Shown in pieces: positions 1 through 6,408 of a DNA stretch of 8,995 nt (position 1 is its first letter; every line of letters starts with the position of its first letter). Below the pieces are notes generated by a model. That model did not search any database, was not told the origin of the DNA, and worked only from the letters and a program-made list of their open reading frames with translations. The DNA is taken from assembly GCA_016209995.1 (NCBI GenBank), contig JACQVC010000234.1:1-8995 (forward strand), in the 5' to 3' direction. This DNA is from Gemmatimonadota bacterium. GTDB taxonomy: Bacteria; Gemmatimonadota; Gemmatimonadetes; Longimicrobiales; Gaopeijiaceae. Made by a program: the position numbers and the translations under genes.

Positions 1-215
1 ACACAGATTCGGTACGATCGCGCATTCGAGCCCCAGCCGACCTGGGTGGCGGCTGCTATAGGACATTGCCTGCAACCGAGCCTCAGCTAATGTTTAACCG
101 CATGTCTCAACACTCCGGCACCGCGGTCCCCCCCGCCGCGGCGACGAACCGTAGCGAAGCGAAGGTCAGCGAAGGGGAGGGGAGAGCGGTGGGAGGAGGA
201 GAGGAAGGGCGTGGT
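1..215. other. Leader/intergenic region upstream of era, no gene recognised
   Basis: I see no convincing coding region here on either strand. The era reading frame is open back to a TTG at 66, but residues before the GTG at 216 look like low-complexity translation of a GC- and purine-rich leader, not Era sequence. A weak promoter candidate is TTGCCT (66-71), 16 nt, TAATGT (88-93), inside the only AT-rich patch. It matches the consensus poorly and is a guess. A short inverted repeat (CCGCGG at 121-126 and 136-141) and an almost pure purine, G-rich run (about 170-210) follow. The window starts too late to show what lies upstream of era. Confidence 0.5.
194..208 (+). promoter_or_regulatory. Ribosome binding site that fixes the era start
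   Basis: AGGAGGA (194-200) and GAGGAAGG (201-208) are strong matches to the anti-Shine-Dalgarno sequence. The second ends 7 nt before the GTG at 216. This choice gives a 300-residue Era with about 12 residues before the P-loop, as in E. coli Era (301 residues). The upstream TTG (66) would add 50 non-conserved residues. A GTG at 189 is a second alternative with a weaker fit. Confidence 0.6.
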
Positions 216-1118
216 GTGGGAGCTAGCCTCGCGGGCTACGTTGCGCTGATCGGGCGGCCGAACACCGGCAAATCCACGCTCCTCAACGCGATCCTGGGCG
301 AGAAGCTCAGCATAGTGAGCCCGCATGCGCAAACGACCTGGCAGGCGGTGATCGGGATACATACCGGAGCACGCTCTCAGATGATCTTCGTGGATACCCC
401 GGGGCTACTGGAGCCGCGGGATCTCCTGCACCGTAGCATGCTCGAGGCGGCCAGGGCCACCGTGGACAGCGCGGATGTAGTGCTCGTCCTGGTCGATGCC
501 ACGCGTCCGCGCCACGAGATGGATGCTGCCGACCGACTTCGCGATGTGCTTCAGCGAAGGAAGGGGCCGATTCTCGTGGCGGTCAACAAGATCGATTGCG
601 CGTCCGAAGCCGCCATCGCGGCGCTGGCCCAGTGGGCCGGGGAGACATTGGGCGCCCGCGTCCATCGCATCAGTGCGCGTGCTCGCAATGGCATCGAAGA
701 GCTGGTTCGGGAGATCGAGGCGGCTCTTCCCCCCATGCCCTTCCTTTACCCCAACGATCAGATCGCAGCGCAACCCGTCCGTTTCTTCGTAGCCGAGCTG
801 ATCCGAGAAACCCTGCTCGAACAGTTCCGGCAGGAGATTCCCTATTCGACCTGGTGCGTCATTGACGCGTACGACGAAAGCCGTTCGCCCATATCGATAC
901 GCGCCATCCTCTATGCCGAACAAAACTCCCAGAAAGGCATCCTGATCGGCGAGGGCGGGCGCGCCATCAAAGAGCTGGGAATCGCGGCGCGGGAGAAGAT
1001 CGAGAGGTTCATCGGCGAGCGAGTGTTTCTCGAGCTTCGCGTCAAAGTCGCGCAGGGATGGAGGCAGAAGGCGAGACAGCTCCACCGCTTCGGGTTCCGT
1101 GTGCCGACAGCTGGCTGA
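216..1118 (+). CDS. era: GTPase Era (30S ribosome assembly factor)
   Basis: Era is an essential GTPase that binds the 3' end of 16S rRNA and assists 30S maturation, in the cytosol and at the inner membrane. Numbered from the GTG at 216, the G motifs are all visible: GRPNTGKS (13-20, P-loop), QTT (39-41), DTPG (60-63), NKID (124-127) and SAR (153-155). The C-terminal half holds the KH RNA-binding domain, with the PYS motif before it and the IGEGG loop (244-248). The total of 300 residues matches the family. Two small departures are Thr in the P-loop, where Val or Ala is usual, and Trp after QTT, where Arg is usual. Neither removes a nucleotide-binding residue. It is the first visible gene of a closely spaced run, and the next gene starts 16 nt after its stop. 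The identity is certain; the start is good but inferred. Confidence 0.96.
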   Translation: MGASLAGYVALIGRPNTGKSTLLNAILGEKLSIVSPHAQTTWQAVIGIHTGARSQMIFVDTPGLLEPRDLLHRSMLEAARATVDSADVVLVLVDATRPRHEMDAADRLRDVLQRRKGPILVAVNKIDCASEAAIAALAQWAGETLGARVHRISARARNGIEELVREIEAALPPMPFLYPNDQIAAQPVRFFVAELIRETLLEQFRQEIPYSTWCVIDAYDESRSPISIRAILYAEQNSQKGILIGEGGRAIKELGIAAREKIERFIGERVFLELRVKVAQGWRQKARQLHRFGFRVPTAG

Positions 1119-1134
1119 GAAAAGGATCCGGACG

Positions 1135-2202
1135 ATGGCCCACGGATCCCGCAGCCATCGCGGTCGGCGCAGGGCGCTGGCGGTCGCGCTGATGACGGCC
1201 TCATTCTGCGCTACCACCGACCTGGCTCCCGCACAGGAGCCGGTCGCGGCGGCTCCGATCGCGAGGGGCACCACCCTGGCGCGAGGCGAGGCAAACCAGG
1301 CTCCGGAAGGAGCGCTCTTCCTCCTGCTCCCCGTGGGCGCCCAGGGGATCGCGATGGGACGCGCCATGACGGCGATGGACGGTGTGGAGTCCGTGTTTTG
1401 GAACCCGGCCGGGTTGGCCACCCTGACGGACGGGCACTTCATGGTGTACCGCGGCGATCATTTCGCGGGAGACGCCACCAGCTTCTCGCTCTTACTCAGC
1501 AGCGAGCTGATGGGGACGCTGGGCCTCTCCTATCACCTCATCGACATGGGGGAACAGGACGTCACCGACAACCAGGGGAACGTGGTCGGCTTGCTCGACG
1601 TGCGAAGCCAGGTCGCACTCGCATCCTTCGCCACCGGCATCTTCAGCCGCCTGAACGCGGGTCTCAACTTCAAGCTGGTTCAGTTCCGCGTGAACTGTAG
1701 GGGCGCCTGTCTCGACCCCGGCGTCACGGCCACGACCTACGCGGTCGATGCGGGACTGCAGTCGGTTCCATTCCGCACACTGCCGCTCCGGCTGGGCGCT
1801 GCCATCGCTCACGTCGGGCCCCGACTGCAGGTCATCAACGCGGCGCAGGCGGATCCGCTTCCGTCGCGGATACGCGCGGCGGCCGCCTACGATGTGCTCC
1901 GTCACGTTGCGCCCGAGGCGCCTTACCTCCTCTGGATTGCGGCCGAGGTGGAGACCCGCTGGCAGCGGCCGGCGTCGTCGCCCAGCATCTACATCGGGAG
2001 CGAATTCGCGGCCGGAACGCTGGACGCCGTGTATTTGCGCGCCGGTTACGTGCTGGGGCCATCTGAGGAGACGGACGGCGCCGCCGTGGGGCTGGGGATC
2101 CACCACGAGCGCTTCGACCTGGGCATCGCGAAGTCGTTCGCCGGTCCCTCGCTGGGCGGGGAGTCGGAGCCCGTACACGTCACGTTCGGCATCGCGTTCT
2201 GA
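1135..2202 (+). CDS. PorV/PorQ-family outer-membrane beta-barrel protein
   Basis: The 355-residue product begins with an Arg-rich n-region and a hydrophobic segment ending in APA (31-33), a good Sec signal peptide for signal peptidase I. The mature N-terminus carries the family hallmark: a hydrophobic LLLPVGAQGIAMGRA segment followed by VFWNPAGLA (NPAG at 90-93). Alternating amphipathic strands follow, and the protein ends in Phe (VTFGIAF), as expected of a BAM-assembled barrel. PorV/PorQ proteins are FadL-like barrels; in Bacteroidota PorV is the shuttle/attachment barrel of type IX secretion, but many family members have no known cargo. C188 and C192 in one loop could form a disulfide. I chose the ATG at 1135 because an AAAGGA (1121-1126) lies 8 nt before it; an upstream ATG at 1099 overlaps era and spoils the signal peptide. 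The family call is good; the substrate is unknown. Confidence 0.8.
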   Translation: MAHGSRSHRGRRRALAVALMTASFCATTDLAPAQEPVAAAPIARGTTLARGEANQAPEGALFLLLPVGAQGIAMGRAMTAMDGVESVFWNPAGLATLTDGHFMVYRGDHFAGDATSFSLLLSSELMGTLGLSYHLIDMGEQDVTDNQGNVVGLLDVRSQVALASFATGIFSRLNAGLNFKLVQFRVNCRGACLDPGVTATTYAVDAGLQSVPFRTLPLRLGAAIAHVGPRLQVINAAQADPLPSRIRAAAAYDVLRHVAPEAPYLLWIAAEVETRWQRPASSPSIYIGSEFAAGTLDAVYLRAGYVLGPSEETDGAAVGLGIHHERFDLGIAKSFAGPSLGGESEPVHVTFGIAF

Positions 2203-2215
2203 CGAGCTCTGCGCG

Positions 2216-3049
2216 ATGGGCAAGAATCTCGGACCCGGCGCGCTCGCGGCGCTCTTCATCCTCGCAGCCGCCCCGATCGCGGCGCCTGCCGCGCAGCCCA
2301 AGCCAACCCTCGCCTTTCAGGCCACGCGCGATGATTCCACGACCACCGTCCCGACGCCGGGGCGTGCGTTCCTCTTCTCCGTCGTGGTGCCGGGCACGGG
2401 CCAGTGGCTGCTCGGCCAGGACCGGTGGCCGCCGTACGCCGCCCTCGAGCTGTGGGCGCTCATTCAACTTGTGGATGCGCGGCGCGAAGGGAGGAACCTC
2501 GAGCGAAGCTACCGCGATCTGGCCTGGCAGGCCGCTCGTCGGGTAAGTGCGGGGCCTCGCCAAGACGGCGACTTCGAGTACTACGAGGCCCTCAGCAGCT
2601 TCCGGGCAAGCGGCGTTTTCGACTCGAACCCGACGCGCGCCGGAATCCAGCCCGAGATGGACGAGAGCTCGTACAATGGAGCGATATGGGCGCTCGCCGG
2701 AGCCATCTTCTGGCCACCAGGGCAGGGAGACCCGCCCGAGGATTCGCCCGATTACGAGCAGGCGCTCACCTTCTACCGAGCCCGCGCCTATGCGCCCCAG
2801 TTCGCCTGGGATTGGGGACAGAACGGGCTCGAGCAGGAGTCCTACATGCGCCTGATCCGGCACAGCGACGAGGTCCTGCGCCGGGCCACCATCGTGTTGG
2901 GAATGCTCGTAGGCAACCATCTGCTCAGCGCGGTGGACGCCATGATCTCGGCACGCCTGAAGGCCAGGGTGCCGCCTGCACCCATCGAGGTTCGCATGCA
3001 ACAGGACATCTACGGCGTCTGGTTCCTCACGCTCCAGATTCCGCACTAG
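2216..3049 (+). CDS. Exported/membrane protein with PGTGQ motif, function unknown
   Basis: I do not recognise a defined function. The 277-residue product has an N-terminal signal peptide (hydrophobic 9-23, likely cleavage after APAA at 26). A short Thr-rich stretch precedes a hydrophobic segment with VVVPGTGQW (56-64), then a charged helix-rich middle region, an aromatic-rich section, and a C-terminal hydrophobic segment of about 223-243 containing GNHLLSAVDA. The PG-GQ turn near one hydrophobic stretch plus a final N-H-x-x-S-x-x-DA segment resembles DUF5683-like membrane proteins of the FCB group; this is recollection, not a search. It starts 13 nt after the barrel gene and ends 16 nt before rnr, so it is probably cotranslated with the barrel and may be its envelope partner. 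The Shine-Dalgarno is poor (GACGAG), which suits translational coupling. Confidence 0.6.
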   Translation: MGKNLGPGALAALFILAAAPIAAPAAQPKPTLAFQATRDDSTTTVPTPGRAFLFSVVVPGTGQWLLGQDRWPPYAALELWALIQLVDARREGRNLERSYRDLAWQAARRVSAGPRQDGDFEYYEALSSFRASGVFDSNPTRAGIQPEMDESSYNGAIWALAGAIFWPPGQGDPPEDSPDYEQALTFYRARAYAPQFAWDWGQNGLEQESYMRLIRHSDEVLRRATIVLGMLVGNHLLSAVDAMISARLKARVPPAPIEVRMQQDIYGVWFLTLQIPH

Positions 3050-3065
3050 GAGCCGTCCACCGCAA

Positions 3066-5270
3066 ATGCTGCCCACTGCAGAGCAGATCGTCGACTTCCT
3101 GCGCAGCTCGGCCGGACGCCCCCTCAAGGCCAAGGAGCTAGCTCGCGGCCTCGCCGTGGGCACCGAGGACTACGCGGCGTTCAAGAGCCTGCTCGCGTCC
3201 CTCGAGGAGGCCGGTACGCTATACCGCGTGCGGCGGCAGCGCTATGCGGTGCCGGAGCGGATCAACCTGGTGGTGGGGCGGCTGGAGGTCACGCGCGCGG
3301 GCGATGGCTTCGTGGTACCGTCGCAAGGGGGCGATGACGTCTTCATTGCGGCCCAACACCTGAACACGGCGATGGACGGCGACCTCGTGGTCGCGCGCGT
3401 CGAGCGCAAGCGCAGGGGCCCCCGAGCCCTCACCCCACGCAAACGAACGTTTGCGGGGGGGCCCCGAGCCGAGGGACAGATCATCAAAGTTCTCGAGAGG
3501 GCCCACACGACCATCGTCGGCACTTACCGCAGGGCCCAGAATATCGCGTTCGTCGTACCCGAGGATCGCCGCACGCTCACGAGGGACGTGTTCGTCCCCC
3601 CGGACGCGCAGGCGATGGCAAAGGATGGCGATGTCGTGGTCGTGCGCATCACGTCGTATGGCACGGAGAAGCTGGGACCGAGCGGCGAAGTCGAGAAGGT
3701 TCTCGGACCGATGTCGCGACCCGGCGTCGACATCCTGGCGGTGATTTACGGGCATGGCCTCCCCATCGACTTCCCCGACAAGGTTCGCCGCGCCGCGCGC
3801 AAGGCGGCCCGCTCCCGGCCCGAGGCCACGGACCAGCACACGGATGCTCGTCATCTGCACGTGTTCACGATCGATCCCGCCGACGCGAAGGACCACGACG
3901 ACGGGCTCTCCGTGCAGTCCCTGGGGCCGAGCGCCTGGGAAGTAGGGGTGCACATCGCCGACGTCTCTCACTTCGTCGCAGAGGGCAGCGAGCTAGACAC
4001 GGAGGCCCTGAGTCGAGGCACGAGCGTCTATCTCGTGGATCGCGTCGTGCCGATGCTCCCGGAGGAGTTGTCCAGCGACCTGTGCTCCCTCGTGCCGGAC
4101 GAGGATCGGCTGGCGCTGTCCCTCTTCCTCACGCTCGATGACCAGGGTCGCGTTCAGCGCCACGAATTTCGCCGGACGATCGTGCGCAGTCGCCACCGTC
4201 TCACGTATCAGCAGGTGCAGCAGGTCCTGGACGGCCACGCTCACCTGGATGCGAAAACGGAGGCCGCGCTCTTCATCCTGCGCGACCTGGCCCGTGTGTT
4301 CCGCCAGAAGCGCGAGCAGCGGGGAAGTCTGGACTTCGATCTCCCGGAAGCTCGAGTAGAGCTCGGCGCCGACGGCGTTCCCGTGGATGTGCAACGCATC
4401 CTGCGGCTCGAGAGCCACCGCCTCATCGAAGAATTCATGCTGCTCGCCAACGAAACCGTCGCGCGCCGCGCCGCGGGAAGCCGCATCCCTTGCCTCTACC
4501 GTGTGCACGCGCCCCCCGATCCGGACCGCACGGAACAGCTGCGCGCTTTCCTCGTGCCACTCGGATATCGCTTTCCGAAAGCTGAGCACGTCAAGCCGAA
4601 GGATCTGCAGAAAGTCTTGAAGCGTGCCGAGGGACGCGCAGAAGAGAACCTCGTATCGATGGCCATCCTGCGGTCCATGAAGCGCGCAGAGTACAGCACG
4701 GCCAACACGGGTCACTTCGGGCTGGCTGCGCGGTCGTATACGCACTTCACATCGCCGATCCGCCGTTATCCGGACCTGGCCGTACACCGCATCGTCATTC
4801 GTGAGTTCGTCGACCGCCAGGTACGGCGCGGGACCCCGTTGCCGCACAACCTCGCCACGGTGGCCGAGCTTGCCAGCCAGCGTGAACGCGTAGCCGCAGA
4901 GGCAGAGCGCGACAGCGTGGACCTGAAGAAGGCGGAGTTCATGCGGCAGCACCTCGGAAGCGAGTTCCGGGGAACGATCTCCGCGGTCACCTCGTTCGGA
5001 TTCTTCGTGTTATTGGACGACTATTTCGTGGAGGGGCTCGTTCACGTCAGCTCCCTCGAGGACGACTACTATCACTTCCTCGAGGATGACTTCTCCCTGG
5101 TCGGTGAGCGGACTCGCCGGCGCTTTCGGTTGGGGGATCAGGTCCGAGTCCACGTGGCGTCCGTCGATCTGGACGACCGTGAGATCGATTTTGTGCTCGG
5201 CGACCGGGCGCGCACGGAGGAGAGCCGGTCTCCCGCGCGCCGAATTGACAGTCGCAGATCAAGGAGATAA
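3066..5270 (+). CDS. rnr: Ribonuclease R (3'-5' exoribonuclease, RNB family)
   Basis: RNase R degrades structured RNA processively from the 3' end and acts in mRNA decay and rRNA quality control. The 734-residue product has, in order, a winged-helix N-terminal domain (about 4-62), cold-shock OB folds (about 68-110 and 150-205), the RNB catalytic domain and a C-terminal S1 domain (about 633-718). The Mg-binding acidic cluster is intact: D270, D276, D278 and D279 in IDPADAKDHDD. The signature YTHFTSPIRRYPDL lies at about 557-570. It is shorter than E. coli RNase R (813), chiefly in the terminal tails; the tail here is a short Arg-rich stretch ending RRSRR. The ATG at 3066 follows an AGGAG (3048-3052) that overlaps the previous stop. 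Residues 118-135 contain a repeat-bounded extra segment, described separately. RNase II is less likely because of the N-terminal winged helix. Confidence 0.96.
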   Translation: MLPTAEQIVDFLRSSAGRPLKAKELARGLAVGTEDYAAFKSLLASLEEAGTLYRVRRQRYAVPERINLVVGRLEVTRAGDGFVVPSQGGDDVFIAAQHLNTAMDGDLVVARVERKRRGPRALTPRKRTFAGGPRAEGQIIKVLERAHTTIVGTYRRAQNIAFVVPEDRRTLTRDVFVPPDAQAMAKDGDVVVVRITSYGTEKLGPSGEVEKVLGPMSRPGVDILAVIYGHGLPIDFPDKVRRAARKAARSRPEATDQHTDARHLHVFTIDPADAKDHDDGLSVQSLGPSAWEVGVHIADVSHFVAEGSELDTEALSRGTSVYLVDRVVPMLPEELSSDLCSLVPDEDRLALSLFLTLDDQGRVQRHEFRRTIVRSRHRLTYQQVQQVLDGHAHLDAKTEAALFILRDLARVFRQKREQRGSLDFDLPEARVELGADGVPVDVQRILRLESHRLIEEFMLLANETVARRAAGSRIPCLYRVHAPPDPDRTEQLRAFLVPLGYRFPKAEHVKPKDLQKVLKRAEGRAEENLVSMAILRSMKRAEYSTANTGHFGLAARSYTHFTSPIRRYPDLAVHRIVIREFVDRQVRRGTPLPHNLATVAELASQRERVAAEAERDSVDLKKAEFMRQHLGSEFRGTISAVTSFGFFVLLDDYFVEGLVHVSSLEDDYYHFLEDDFSLVGERTRRRFRLGDQVRVHVASVDLDDREIDFVLGDRARTEESRSPARRIDSRRSRR
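3415..3470 (+). repeat. Palindrome bounded by direct repeats inside rnr
   Basis: Two copies of a 14-bp sequence (3415-3428 and 3457-3470, 13 of 14 identical, both encoding GPRA in frame) lie exactly 42 nt apart. Between them is an inverted repeat: 3433-3444 pairs with 3449-3460 (11 of 12 bp, single A/G mismatch at 3437/3456) around a GAAC loop, with CGCAAAC/GTTTGCG at its core. A run of seven G (3455-3461) belongs to it. The segment encodes residues A121-R134, which lie in the linker between the cold-shock domains, where length varies. The arrangement fits a small palindromic in-frame insertion or a duplication. That the 42 nt are absent from relatives is inferred. Confidence 0.6.
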
Positions 5271-5271
5271 C
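5245..5271 (+). promoter_or_regulatory. Possible promoter in the rnr tail, for the GGDEF gene
   Basis: An exact TTGACA (5245-5250) is uncommon in such GC-rich sequence. A GATAAC (5266-5271) lies 15 nt downstream, a short spacing with a 4/6 match to the -10 box. TATATG at 5284-5289 is too far away to pair with it. If real, it would let the GGDEF gene be expressed apart from rnr. This is weak evidence. Confidence 0.25.
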
Positions 5272-5316
5272 GTGGTCAGGAAGTATATGCATGCAGGTTG
5301 CGGCGTCACGACTTAG
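5272..5316 (+). CDS. Possible 14-codon leader ORF with a strong Shine-Dalgarno
   Basis: AAGGAGA (5261-5267), the best Shine-Dalgarno in this part of the window, sits just before a GTG at 5272. That GTG opens a 14-codon frame (VVRKYMHAGCGVTT, initiator V read as Met) closing at TAG 5314-5316, 14 nt before the ATG of the GGDEF gene and in another frame. It could couple translation from rnr into the next gene, or be chance, because the same bases encode the Arg-rich tail of RNase R. I recognise no relative of the peptide. Confidence 0.2.
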   Translation: MVRKYMHAGCGVTT

Positions 5317-5330
5317 GCTTTGGGACGGGA

Positions 5331-6350
5331 ATGGCGGACAGCTTCAGGAAGGCAGTCATCTTCTATGCCCCGGCGGAGGAGCCGCCGCCCCCGGCCGTGG
5401 TGTCCTTCGCCCGCGATCACGGGCTGGAGATCTCTCACCAGTCGGACGGAGAGACCGTCTCCCAGTTGCTGAACCGCTCCTTTCCGGCCTGCGTCCTCAT
5501 GGATGCCCGCACATTGGCGGACGGGGCCATTGAGCTGGTGCGGGGGCTCAAGAGTGATCCGTTCACCGGCATCGTGCCCGTGGGACTTCTGGTGCCGCAG
5601 GAAGCCACGGAGCTCGTGGCGGCGGCCCTGGAAGCCGGGGCAGACGAAGTGTTCGCGTCTTCGCTGTCCGAGCGCGAGAGGCGGCTCCGCCTGGATCTCA
5701 TGCTACGGCGAGCCGACCGCGACGTGAGTGTGCATCCCACGACGCGGCTTCCGGGCACGCCCCAGATCGAGCGCGATCTGGGCGAGCGGCTCGACCGTGG
5801 TACGCCTTTCGCCGTCTGCTACGCGGACCTGGACCACTTCAAGGAGTTCAACGACCGCTACGGGTACAACAACGGCGACCGCGTTATCCGGATGCTGTCA
5901 AAGATCCTTCGCGACGTGGTCCGGGGCGTCGCGTCGGCCGGCTTCGTCGGGCATATCGGCGGCGATGACTTCATCTTCACGCTTCCGCTTCCGTACATGG
6001 AGCCGTGCTGCGAGATGATCCTGGATCTCTTCGATGAGCTGGCCCCCTACCAGTACTCGGAAGCGGATCGCCGCGCCGGCTATTTCCTGGGCAAGGACCG
6101 CCGCGGAAACATCCATCGCATTCCGCTCATGTCGCTCTCGATCGGAGTCGTGACGAACCAGTTCCAGGTGTTCTCCCACACGGCCCAGGTCAGCGCTATG
6201 GCCAGCGAGATGAAGACGTACGCCAAGACGCTGCCCGGCTCGGTCTACGTCGTAGACCGGCGCAAACCGGAGAAGGAGGGGCCCCCGCTGTCACAGGCTC
6301 CCGAGCCGGCACGCGCAGAGCGGGGACGTGAGCCCGGCCTGATCGAGTGA
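5331..6350 (+). CDS. GGDEF-family protein with degenerate receiver and GGDDF motif
   Basis: GGDEF domains make cyclic di-GMP from two GTP or, when degenerate, bind nucleotide as sensors. Here residues about 5-125 have the alternating pattern of a response-regulator receiver, with D58 (LMDAR) at the phosphoacceptor position. The acidic pair after strand 1 and the conserved Thr and Lys are not visible, so phosphorylation is doubtful. Residues about 138-315 form the GGDEF domain: DLDHFKEFND (166-175) supplies the metal and guanine contacts, and the signature is GGDDF (210-214), with Asp where catalytic Glu is usual. Positions 201-204 (ASAG) lack the RxxD inhibitory site. The end, with SLSIGVV and a KTYAKTLPGS stretch, fits a family branch that I recall commonly has GGDDF. 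No membrane segment is seen. The ATG at 5331 follows GGGACGGGA; a TTG at 5298 is the alternative. Cyclase activity is uncertain. Confidence 0.85.
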   Translation: MADSFRKAVIFYAPAEEPPPPAVVSFARDHGLEISHQSDGETVSQLLNRSFPACVLMDARTLADGAIELVRGLKSDPFTGIVPVGLLVPQEATELVAAALEAGADEVFASSLSERERRLRLDLMLRRADRDVSVHPTTRLPGTPQIERDLGERLDRGTPFAVCYADLDHFKEFNDRYGYNNGDRVIRMLSKILRDVVRGVASAGFVGHIGGDDFIFTLPLPYMEPCCEMILDLFDELAPYQYSEADRRAGYFLGKDRRGNIHRIPLMSLSIGVVTNQFQVFSHTAQVSAMASEMKTYAKTLPGSVYVVDRRKPEKEGPPLSQAPEPARAERGREPGLIE

Positions 6351-6408
6351 GGCGCACGGGGTGCCGGGGCCCTGGCCCACGTCCGTCCCCGTTGGCCCTG
6401 CTAAAACC

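Noticed and set aside
32..46. Short hairpin CCCAG-CCGAC-CTGGG as a terminator or tRNA end
   Set aside because: The stem is only 5 bp with no following T run, and no cloverleaf or TTCGA arm of a tRNA can be built around it.
66..215. Extending era upstream to the TTG at 66 (350 residues)
   Set aside because: The extra 50 residues are Gly/Glu/Ala-rich with no Era similarity, and the GTG at 216 with a strong Shine-Dalgarno gives the family-typical 300 residues.
405..1442. 345-codon open frame on the minus strand over era and the barrel gene
   Set aside because: It is a shadow of high third-position G+C. It crosses two well-supported genes, and its translation shows no recognisable motif.
2180..3163. 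Long minus-strand frame over the PGTGQ gene and the start of rnr
   Set aside because: It lies opposite supported genes, has unusual Arg-rich composition and no motif; a typical antisense shadow in GC-rich DNA.
3993..4952. 319-codon minus-strand frame opposite the RNB domain of rnr
   Set aside because: The plus strand encodes a clear catalytic RNB domain here; the antisense product resembles nothing I know.
5268..5331. Read-through fusion of RNase R to the GGDEF protein (same frame, single TAA between)
   Set aside because: The 20 open codons between them are expected by chance in GC-rich DNA. TAA is an efficient stop, and no known read-through context is seen.
6356..6400. Inverted repeat ACGGGG/CCCCGT (6356-6361, 6387-6392) before the zinc-ribbon gene as a terminator
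   Set aside because: It has a 6-bp stem, a 25-nt loop and no T run; such matches arise easily in this GC-rich gap.
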